Source of the DNA: Oncomelania hupensis
Lineage: Eukaryota > Mollusca > Gastropoda > Littorinimorpha > Pomatiopsidae
Assembly: GCA_036898135.1 (NCBI GenBank)
Contig: CM072526.1
Location: 52,829,278 to 52,893,277, forward strand
Direction of reading: 5' to 3'
DNA: 64,000 bases
The notes under the pieces were generated by a model that made no database searches, had not been told where the DNA came from, and worked only from the letters and a program-made list of their open reading frames with translations. Shown one piece after another: positions 55,578 to 64,000 of this stretch. The first letter of the stretch is position 1. Each line of letters opens with the position of its first letter. A program made the position numbers and the translations under genes.

Positions 55578-56561
55578 TAATTATCTGTGCTGAGACCATT
55601 TTCAAAGCACTGAAGGATTGCTTGATCAGACTTGACTTGCCAGTGCAAAACTGTAGGGGCCAAGCCTACGACGGGGCGAGTAATTTTCAGGGTCATGTGT
55701 CAGGAGTTGCAAAAAGATTCAAAGATGAGATCCTTGCTGTGACTGAAGAGTTGGCGACAGTTCTTCAAAGAAAACAAACGACTTGTGATGATGCAGTAAA
55801 CGCTGCTGACATTTGTCTGAGAACACTGGAAAGCATGCGGCATGAAGATTGTTATGAGACATTTTTTGCTGACATCACAACGAAAGATGCAAATTTGTGT
55901 GATGAGCCCTGCGTTCCTACACAGAAGCAGCCTCCACGAAGACTGGACGATGGCTCACAGGGGTCACAGCTACTCTTGTCCATCTGCTTACTACAGACAG
56001 CAATACTGTGAGGCCATTGACAACATCAAAGAACATTTAAAGAGCCGGTTTGATCAAATAGCTCTCGACTTACCAAGAAAATTTTAAGTTCTTCTAAGTG
56101 ATGGAGCAGCAGGGAAGAGACCAAAAATTCCTCAAGAAATCAAAGATACATAATCCGCTAACATCGACTTGGACAGACTCAAAACTCAGCTAGAATCCTC
56201 CCACATGCACTGGGTGACACCAGGAAGGCGGATAACTCTAGGATCACCATATTCCAAGCACTGCCGGATGAACTGAAAGCTTCTGACCCTGTGCGACGGA
56301 TGCTGAGTGAAGTGGATAAACTTCTCAGACTGTACTTCACCATCCCAACCACATAGGCAACGGCTGAACGCAGTTTTTCAGCCCTAAAGCGGGTAAAAAC
56401 ATACCTTTGGGCAACGATGACGCAAGAGCGTCTAAATAAATGTCTTATAATGCATGTGTTCAAAGACAAAGTAGATCAACTAGACCTAGCGCAAATTGCT
56501 CACGAATTTATCAATACAAATGAACGCCATAAGGCATACTTTGGAAAATTAACGGTGTAAT
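55578..56561 (+). pseudogene. hAT transposase C-terminal half, decayed
   Basis: Begins in mid-domain with ETIFKALKDCLIRLDLPVQN and CRGQAYDGASNFQGH, the conserved GQAYDGAS(N) block of ZMYM1-like hAT transposases. It continues through YRQQYCEAIDNIKEHLKSRF after a frameshift near 55925. It ends with the hAT dimerisation segment AERSFSALKRVKTYLWATMT and LAQIAHEFINTNERH in a third frame, with an in-frame TAG near 56355. The N-terminal finger and first catalytic acidic region are missing. Confidence 0.85.
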
Positions 56562-56776
56562 TTCCCATGCCAAATGACATGCATGACTGCTGTTTTTGTT
56601 ACTGTGATGGATCAACATTGTCAAGTCAGTTTCTCTCCATTTCTCTCTACCCTCCCTCCCCCCCTCTCTCTCGTTCTCTCTCATATATGCACAGTTGTAG
56701 AAATATATTATATATCTTTTTTTTCTCTCTCACATAGTGTCTATGAAAATAGTTCAAATTATTTGGAGTAAATGTC

Positions 56777-58487
56777 CAGGGCCGGACCCAGAAGGGTGGG
56801 GGTGGTGGGGTGGGGGTACCTGGGTTCTGGAACCCCCCGTCCAAATTAAAAAAAATTGAATTTTTTTAAAATGCAAAGAGTTTCAATTTTTTAAACATTG
56901 TTTTTAAAACATTGCAGTTTTTAGTCACTTTTGGTCCAACGTACAAAGAGTTATTTATAGTCAATTCAACGGAAATCCATTTCAAGGGATCCGTTGAAAC
57001 GTCCAAAGCGTTTTCCCGTTGAAACGACCAAATAACCCAACCCCTAAGCCTAAATTAGTAAATGCAGCCATATTTTCCTGTTCTGGCCGCAAGCCTCTTC
57101 CAGCACCTTCACCTTGATACTGCCCTAATCTACCAAAAACGACTTTTTAGAAATATTAATTAAGATGTTAAGTTGATAATTATGACAATTCGTTGTAACG
57201 AACATCCATTGAAACGACCATCGCTGAATCGTCCAAAAACATCGTTGAAATGGAAACCCTTGACAGTGAAGCTGCAGAAAAGGACAAAAGATGTTGTCGA
57301 TGCCTACAGGGAAATCAAAGAAGTCAGTAACTGCATGTCTTCTATTAGAAGAGATGTCGACACAGCGTTCGTTGCCTGGTTTGGTGAAGTCAGCAAAATG
57401 GCAAATGCTTTGACAACTGGTGTTATTGTTCCTCGTCAAGCATCCCGACAGACTCTCCGTGACAACCAACCTGCGGCCACTCCAGAAGAATATTTCAAGA
57501 TTTGCATTGCCATTCCTTTCTTGGAACACCTGTCAACCGAATTGGACTCGAGGTTAAAAAATGCTGGCCTAGCAGTTGATGGTCTCTGTCTGGTGCCAAG
57601 CACTTTAATAGACAACCAGGATGGTTTCATGCAGGTTCCAGAAGGGGTGAAGACACTGGCAATGTTGTGGGAGTCTGACCTACCAGACAACGCTACCCTT
57701 GACGCAGAATACCAACGGTGGGTTTGCAAATGGCGAAGTGCTGCTGAGAATGCGACAGCTATCATCCCATCCACGGCATCAGAAGCACTGAAACATTGTG
57801 ACAGGGATTTTTATCCCAACCTGTTCATCATGCTAAAGAACCTTTGCACCCCACCCTGCCTGTCACTACTGCCGAGTGTGAGCGTTCAAACAGTCAGTTG
57901 AGCAACCTGAAAAACTACCTGCGCTCTACAATGGGGCACAGAGACTCAATGGACTTGCTTTAATGAAAGTGCACAGGGATGTTGATATTGACTTCAAAGA
58001 AGCAGTGAACTGTTTTGCCAGAAGATACAATTCACAAATGGTAATAATGCCGAGAAACCTAGTGCAGCATGACTGAATTAAATGAAAGCAGGGCGGTGAT
58101 GTTCATAAACTACAAGGTAAAGCTTTATACCATTAACGATCAACAAAAAGTAGTGAATAATAATAGTATACAAAACATCCTTGCTGATAAATAAATGTTT
58201 GTGTGTGTGTGTTTGTGTGTGTGTGTGTTGGTTTTTTTTAAGGGAGGGGCAGAGGATAATTTTTGTACCCCAGAGTTTGTCAGTTCAATTGTTCAAAAAG
58301 CTCAAAGCCCCAGACCATCTCAAATGGCTTTTTCAAGGTTCAGATTGCACCAGATTGCACCATTTTGCATCCTTGAAGAAAAAAAATTTCCGGGGGAGCA
58401 TGCCCCCGGACCCCCCTAGAAGGCTCGGCGCTTCGCGCCTTCGCTGAATCTGTAACCTCCCCCTCGACTTTCCAAGGTCCGGCCCTG
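56777..58487 (+). mobile_element. Inner hAT transposon, copy 1, 5-bp TSD
   Basis: Starts CAGGGCCGGACC and ends GGTCCGGCCCTG (12-bp perfect TIR), with ATGTC duplicated at 56772-56776 and 58488-58492. Contains a transposase remnant (57173-58076), a (GT)n at 58199-58229, and a 3' region CCGGGGGAGCATGCCCCCGG plus GCTCGGCGCTTCGCGCCTTC, which is rich in hairpins. A sister copy is at 59506-60974. Confidence 0.88.
57173..58076 (+). pseudogene. hAT transposase remnant (P52rIPK-like type), copy 1
   Basis: Frame 57173-57901 includes RRDVDTAFVAWFGEVSKMAN, TPEEYFKICIAIPFLEHLST and ALKHCDRDFYPNLFIMLKNL. A small insertion (CCCAC-like, about 57848) then shifts the frame, and VTTAECERSNSQLSNLKNYL, the hAT dimerisation motif, continues in another frame with a second indel near 57940. 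Missing its N-terminus. Same family as vertebrate 52-kDa-repressor/THAP12-like hAT-derived proteins. Confidence 0.82.
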
Positions 58488-58552
58488 ATGTCAGTGAATA
58501 AAATGGGTGTGTGCCCCCCCAATCCTGAACAGCTTCCGCCGCCTGTGCATAA

Positions 58553-59440
58553 TGGCATTGGAGGTTTGAGGGGGTGGCGAAAAGGGGGGGGGGGTAACGG
58601 ATGGGCGAGAAGTGAAACGTGTGACTGTGTCGTTGTGTCGTGTGTGTGTTATTAGTTTAGTTTATTTATTCATTTAATTAATTTTTTTGGGTTGTTGCCT
58701 CAGTGTGTGTGTGGGGGGCGGGGGGGAGGGAGGAGGGAGAGAGAGGGCGTTTGGGTTTCCTTGCTCCCTGAAACTCTCCCCCCTCCCTAAAACCCCCCCC
58801 CCCCCCCCCCCCCCGCCCTTGTTCGAGATGATGTCTAACCCGCGTAAGAAGTCTAAATGTGTTCCAAATTCTAATTTAGGTAATGAAAGTAATTTATCTG
58901 CAATGACAGCAGTATGCTTATAATACTGAGCCGTTCCGGGATTCAAATTTTAGTCGATAAATTTAATACATGCGCGTACCCGCAATGGCGACAATAATTA
59001 TGCATGTTCATAATTCTAATTTTAGTCATCAAATATATTGTACCCGCGGTGATGACAGTTCCTAGGCCTAGCGATCGCAATGTTCTATTTTTGTAACGTA
59101 TTTTTTTCCCTTAGGAACAGCTACAGGAGCTACCCAGAATAACAGTCAACTAGACCAGAAATGGAATTTGATATAGGGGAACCGAAACCCGTACTACAGA
59201 ATGTTTGGTTAACCGGTCTACGAAGGTGACAAACTCACTTCCACGTGTATGAGGATGATTTGTAGAATATTGACATTTGTCAAGTCAGCATTAACAAGCC
59301 TGTGTTTATTATTTAACGGACTTTCTGGTCGATGCAAATTAAATACAGTAACACAAAATATCGAGTATTTTCTAGTTTGTGTGCATTGAACATATTTTCT
59401 TATTGCAGCACATTCGTTTTATTAATGGTATTTTTTCTCC
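58553..59440. other. Anonymous DNA with poly-G/poly-C patches
   Basis: G-run at 58583-58592, GT-rich patch at 58700-58720, C19 run at about 58793-58814. No gene recognised. Confidence 0.5.
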
Positions 59441-59505
59441 ACTACACACACACACACACACATACACACGCACACACACCCACACACACGCACTCACACG
59501 CACAC
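59441..59505. repeat. (CA)n microsatellite
   Basis: CA units with TA, CG and CC variants. It continues after the hAT insertion at 60975-61022, so the transposon landed inside the array. Confidence 0.9.
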
Positions 59506-60974
59506 CAGGGCCGGTGAGGTTACCTGGGTTCCGGAACCCCCCCTCCAAAGTAAAAAAAAAAAAAAAAAAAAAGATTTTATTTAATGCAAAGAGTTTTAAT
59601 TTTTAAATAAATTGTTTTTAAAACATTGCAGTTTTTAGTCACTTTTGGTCCAAGGTACAAAGAGTTATTTATAGACAATTCAACGGAAATCCATTTCAAG
59701 GGATCCGTTGAAACGTCCAAAGCGATTTCCCGTTGAAACGACCAAGTAACCCAACCCCTAAGCCTAAATTAGTAATTGCAGCCATATTTTCCTGTTCTGG
59801 CCGCAAGCCTCTTTCAGCACCTTCACCTTGATACTGCCCTAATCCCCCAAAAACGACTTTTTAGAAATTTTAATTAAGATGCTAAGTTGATAATTATGAA
59901 CACAGCGTTCGTTGCCTGGTTTGGTGAAGTTAGTAAAATGGCAAATGCTTTGACAACTAATGTTATTGTTCCTCGTCAAGCATCCCGACAGACTCTCCGT
60001 GACAACCAACCTGCGGTTACTCCAGAAGAATATTTCAAGATTAGCATTGCCATTCCTTTCTTGGAACACCTGTCAACCGAATTGGACTCGAGGTTCAAAA
60101 ATGCTGACCTAGCAGTTGATGGTCTCTGTCTGGTGCCAAGCACTTTAATAGACAACCAGGATGGTTTCATGCAGGTTCCAGAAGGGGTGAAGACACTGGC
60201 AATGTTGTGGGAGTCTGGCCTACCAGACAACGCTACCCTTGATGCAGAATACCAACGGTGGGTTTGCAAATGGCGAAGTGCTGCTGAGAATGCGACAGCT
60301 GTCATCCCATCCACGGCATCAGAAGCACTGAAACATTGTGACAGGGATTTTTATCCCAACTTGTTCATCATGCTAAAGTACCTTTGCACCCTGCCTGTCA
60401 CTACTGCCGAGTGTGAGCGTTCAAACAGTCAGTTGCGCAACCTGAAAAACTACCTGAGCTCCACAATGGGGCAACAGAGGCTCAATGGACTTGCTTTACT
60501 GAAAGTGCACAGGGATGTTGATATTGACTTCAAAGAGGCAGTGAACTGTTTTGCAGGAAGATACAATTCACAAATTGTACTAATGCCGAGGAACCTAGTG
60601 CAGCAAGACTGAAAATGAAAGCAGGGCTGTGATGTTCATAAACTACAAGGTAACAGTTAACGATCGACAAAAAGTAGTGAATAATAATAGTATACAAAAC
60701 ATCTTTGCTGATAAATAAATGTTTGTGTGTGTTGTTGTTTTTTTAAGAGAGGGGCAGAGGATTATTTTTGTACCCTAGAGTTTGTCAGTTCAATTGTTAA
60801 AAAAGCTCAAAGTCCCAGACCATCACAAATGGCTTTTTCAGGGTTCAGATTGCACCAGATTGTACCATTTTGCATCCTTGAAAACATGCCCCCGGACCCC
60901 CCTAGAAGGCTCGGCGCTTCGCGCCTTCGCTGAATCTGTAACCCCCCCTTCGACTTTTCCCAGGTCCGGCCCTG
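59506..60974 (+). mobile_element. Inner-type hAT transposon, copy 2, inside (CA)n
   Basis: CAGGGCCGG at the left and CCGGCCCTG at the right, with CACAC on both sides (59501-59505, 60975-60979), though in a CA array that TSD is not diagnostic. Near-identical to 56777-58487 except for a ~180-bp deletion early in the transposase region (junction near 59898) and a shortened 3' region lacking GGGGGAGCATG. The high similarity suggests recent or linked origin. Confidence 0.88.
59887..60612 (+). pseudogene. hAT transposase remnant, copy 2 (frame open to C-terminus)
   Basis: 241 residues, open from the deletion junction to the stop: TAFVAWFGEVSKMANALTTN, DGFMQVPEGVKTLAMLWESG, YPNLFIMLKYLCTLPVTTAE, then the dimerisation segment CERSNSQLRNLKNYLSSTMG and QQRLNGLALLKVHRDVDIDF. 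This is the C-terminal part only; the DNA-binding finger and most catalytic acidic positions lie upstream and are absent, so it should be inactive as a transposase. Confidence 0.85.
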
Positions 60975-60985
60975 CACACACACAC

Positions 60986-61022
<37 letters not shown>
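60975..61022. repeat. (CA)n microsatellite, distal part
   Basis: Continuation of the array at 59441-59505 beyond the hAT insertion. Confidence 0.95.
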
Positions 61023-61024
<2 letters not shown>

Positions 61025-62703
61025 CCTACCTACCCAACGTTGTGTGGTAGGCACATTTTTAGCATCGTTGTGGGGTACATACACTGCATAGCATATTTCA
61101 CGTAATATTAGGTTATGCTGACTTTGGGCAGTTTTAACATAAGTGCCGAGCAGTGACGAATGTTTTTCATCAAGAATGAGGCCAAACCGGTTACTTTGAA
61201 AATGGGAGCCTTGTGCTTATGTTGTGAGGTATAACCATGAATATTCATGAGGTAAACAGGAACTACCTCACAAGTACGTTACAGTGTTTCCAATTATGAA
61301 AATTATCTGTTGCAATACTCATTATGTAAGATGGTTTTTTTTTGGTAATTAAATTATATATAAATGATAAATAAGCATAGCAGCATTATATAGTGTATGT
61401 ACATGTAATTTGAAAATAAACACCGAGCAGATGTGACTTTTAAACCGTTAATTTTTCTACCTATCTGAACATATCATAGCATCATTCTTCCCTCACAGAT
61501 TGATATGATTAATTATTATTAGTCTCTTCTAACACAATGTTCTGTGAGGATTGTTATTGCTGTTGGTTAGTTATTTTGCGTCAATGTTTTACTTTTGTTC
61601 ATAATGTTGCATAGCGGTTGTTTCATATTATCAAATTGTTGTTAATGTGCTTTAGTTAAATCTATTACATTGGAACCTCCAATATGTGATCTTGCAAAAT
61701 GCACTCCAAATGTGATCTTATAATAGAAGGGTATGATAACTTAAACAGAGAGACAAAGCACACATACCACTTGTTCAGATTAAAAGTAAATTATTTCAAG
61801 AGAGAATTTTATATTAAAGGGATTACATTACAACGGAAACAGAGAGGCAAGGCACACATGCCACTCATTCAAAAGCAAACTATTTCAAACTTTTATTAAC
61901 GAATTGTAAACGAATCTGTAGTATATTTTTTCCTTTGTTTATTTTGTTGTTTTTGTTTGTTTGTTCAATTTAGCCTATACTCTATAAACCAGTCGGAAAG
62001 GATCGCTCCATTACAAAGGTGTAATTCATCTTATAAGTAAACTTATCAGTCATAAATACAGGTCACACAACAGGCGAGGTATACTGGAGAGACAGACATT
62101 GGAGGTTTTACAGTATGTAAATTGTTTGTGGGAATACAGGATACAGTGGAAGTAAAATTCTGAAAGTAAAAGGTTGTGATTTACTTTAATATGTTTGTCG
62201 TGCTTGAATGACAACATATGTTGATTCACCACCACCATTACATTACAAACAACAAACAAGCACAAGTATTCAGTGCCCGAGTCAGCATGTTAGTGTCTGC
62301 GCTGTCATACAATTTATCTGGTTTGTGTTATTTTGTTTCTGTATAAACACATCATCAAACAATTGACATACATTTCCTCTTTTATTCAGATGAAACAAAA
62401 TTAACAGGCGATCTAAATTTACAGGTCAAGTACTGTAACTTTGAACAACGAATAAATGCTAGCAGCAACAAGAACAATATGGAAATAATTTCAAATGTTT
62501 TTTTTTTTCAAGATACAGTTATATATTTGCAAATCTTTAAACTACATTTGTGTTCACACATGAAAACAAGAGCAAAAAAGTGTACTATTAATTGTCATAT
62601 TTGACTAACATTGTTGACACTGTGACCTTAACTGTAAGTCATTCAATCACTGATATATTTCGACCTCTCGTAGCTCTAAATCCAACCTACCAGGTATAAA
62701 ACA
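61023..62703. other. AT-rich intergenic DNA
   Basis: About 1.7 kb with no recognised gene. A direct repeat around 61745-61770 and 61838-61862 (AACAGAGAGACAAAGCACAC / AACAGAGAGGCAAGGCACAC with following CATRCCACT) marks a decayed ~93-bp tandem duplication. Confidence 0.5.
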
Positions 62704-62710
62704 GACAGAC

Positions 62711-63283
62711 ATTACATTACATGACATGATTATTGCTTTAGGTCCAGCGGACTCTTCCGAGCCAAATCAGGACCAGACAACCCTTGATCCGCATAAAAGA
62801 TCTGCTGAAACAACCCTAGTGGTAAAACTGAAGGCACTCCACCAGCCAGTCACTTTATAATAAAGACATCCCACGCAGGGGACGTTGAGGCTATACACTA
62901 ATTTATCGAACCCCCATTTACAAAAACAAAATAGAATACAATCATTACAAAATATCAACAAAACATATATTTATAAAATGCCTACATTGATAAATAATAA
63001 CATCATATCAAGCCCTAGTGACCTACTGGCAGAAAGCGTCTAATATTCCCAAGCTGATCCAACAGACCTCACACACAAAGGAGTCTTGTCCCGGAAGAGT
63101 TTTCAAGAAAAAAGGTAGGTGACTGGTCTAGCGAAGAAGAAGATAGTATAGCAGATTGATAGAACAGAGCAGGAATGAGAAAGAACAAATGAGAAAGACA
63201 GCGACAGTGGGAATTTAAAGCACTAAATTTCCAGAAAGTGGGGATACTATTTATACTTAAACTCCCGGCACCCCAACGGGAGT
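62711..63283 (-). mobile_element. Family A retroposon, copy 5, full-length
   Basis: Flanked by GACAGAC at 62704-62710 and 63284-63290. The left end has the (CATTA)n tail and the right end has CTCCCGGCACCCCAACGGGA, as in copy 4. It inserted into family D sequence, whose CAGACAGAC..GACGAACGGAC block is split across the two sides. Confidence 0.88.
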
Positions 63284-63830
63284 GACAGACGAACGGACAA
63301 GCATTGTTTGGATTTCATTTTTGGACTGACTATTTCAGACTATATCGCGCAAATTTGCACAAATCGAGACACTTGAGTTTTGGGTTCATAGACTCACATT
63401 GTTATACATGTGAGTCAAAAATAGGTTTCGTGTAATTAGTCAGGTTACAGTACAAAGACATAGGTTCAGCGTAATCAACTAGGTTACAGTATTTGCACAG
63501 AGGGGATGCACCACAGACGCTTGTATCTGGACACACAAAAGACACGTCACAGGCATAGGCATTCGCAAGTCAAGGTACAAGCGCCTGTGGGATGGACAGA
63601 CCGATATTTCTTTGGATATCATTATTATTATTAGACTATTTAAGATTTATTTCGCACAGATTTGCAGAAATCTAACTAGAAGGACAAACCAAATATGACT
63701 CACATGTTCCTTTAAGAACTCACAATATCTAACATGAAAATGAGTGCCCAGAAAAACAAAATGATACGTGGCATTAAAATTCAAAGTAATACCGACTTTG
63801 ATCTTTCTATCATGACTTTGAGATGGTAAA
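63284..63830. repeat. Dispersed repeat family D, copy 3, with embedded foldback
   Basis: Contains the hairpin GACTCACAT..ATGTGAGTC (63391-63416), then a decayed copy of the 46.2-kb foldback (63515-63595), then a second family D start with ATGAAAATGAGTGCCCAG (63735-63752). Part of this family also lies left of the family A insertion (about 62625-62703). Confidence 0.65.
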
Positions 63831-64000
63831 GGTAAAAAGCTAAAGGTAGTCCCATAGCCTTGTGGCCGTAGGGGAGCGTGATGTTGGAGATCACACTTAT
63901 CTTGGGCCAGCGTAATGAGGGTGATGCCCATCTCTCTCCCTCGCTGCTTTACCTTCCCCACCCTTAAGAGAGTAGGTACTCAGTCACAGTTGAGTCAACT
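63822..64000 (-). mobile_element. Chimeric tRNA/5S SINE, copy 2, cut by window end
   Basis: Reverse complement of about 26780-26947: tail GGTAAAGGTAAAAAGC, then GTCCCATAGCCTTGTGGCC, GGCCAGCGTAATGAGGGTGA and CACCCTTAAGAGAGTAGGTA. The head with the 5S-like part would lie beyond 64000. Confidence 0.85.

Larger units (their letters stand above)
55409..58547 (+). mobile_element. hAT-like transposon with 16-bp TIR and 5-bp TSD (outer)
   Basis: Termini CACAGGCGGCGGAAGC (55409-55424) and GCTTCCGCCGCCTGTG (58532-58547) are perfect inverted repeats, flanked by CATAA at 55404-55408 and 58548-58552. Subterminal G-rich and C-rich blocks with CCCCCCCAATATT pair further. It carries a degraded hAT transposase (55578-56561) and was itself invaded by a second hAT at 56777-58487. 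Without that insert it would be ~1.4 kb, so its transposase 5' half had already been deleted. Confidence 0.88.

Overview
This is eukaryotic, intron-containing, repeat-saturated DNA, most likely from a mollusc and probably a gastropod. That is an inference. It rests on dense di-, tri- and tetranucleotide arrays, TTAGGG-type interstitial telomere-like repeats, several LINE lineages with microsatellite 3' tails, tRNA-headed SINEs with a common centre, hAT transposons, and one animal fatty-acid-binding-protein (FABP) gene split at the classic FABP intron positions. Nothing bacterial, no rRNA operon, no intact tRNA gene and no CRISPR array was seen.

Host genes. The only confident host gene is on the minus strand between about 47.85 and 44.06 kb. 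Three exons (47846-47105, 46088-45913, 44183-44064) join in phase with GT/AG borders. They encode a protein whose last ~120 visible residues are FABP-like and whose first ~225 residues are a Ser-rich, probably disordered extension not usual for the family. The terminal exon was not found. A second possible minus-strand gene start lies at 38.01-37.57 kb.

Layout. 0-5 kb: anonymous DNA with a (CT)n array, a hairpin-tail motif, a 12-bp tandem repeat, and single copies of dispersed families B and D. 4.9-6.4 kb: an interleaved inverted-repeat structure, then a foldback element holding TTAGGG-like repeats. 6.5-9.5 kb: two copies of a ~565-bp retroposon (family A) and large microsatellites. 9.5-12.6 kb: LINE 3' ends, one nested in a family A copy. 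12.6-19 kb: low-complexity DNA including a 36-bp minisatellite. 19-31 kb: LINE stubs, a tRNA-headed SINE, family A, a chimeric tRNA/5S-rRNA SINE, two TIR elements with CCCTAA-like cores, and two other LINE 3' ends. 31-43 kb: LINE tails, SINEs, trinucleotide arrays, a TIR element with repeated internal motifs, and a head-to-head LINE pair. 43-48 kb: the FABP-like gene with repeat-filled introns. 48-61 kb: LINE copies, a BED-finger TIR element, families D and B (B split by a 734-bp insertion), and a hAT nested in another hAT plus its sister copy. 61-64 kb: quiet AT-rich DNA, family A, family D and a second chimeric SINE running off the end.

How the parts relate. Many insertions are datable by nesting and by visible target-site duplications: LINEs 8-11 bp, family A 7-12 bp, hAT elements 5 bp, one unknown element 6 bp. 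The 3' end of family A matches the 3' end of a LINE at 28.5 kb, suggesting a LINE/SINE partnership. The coordinate-level observations are hand reading; no alignment or database search was run.
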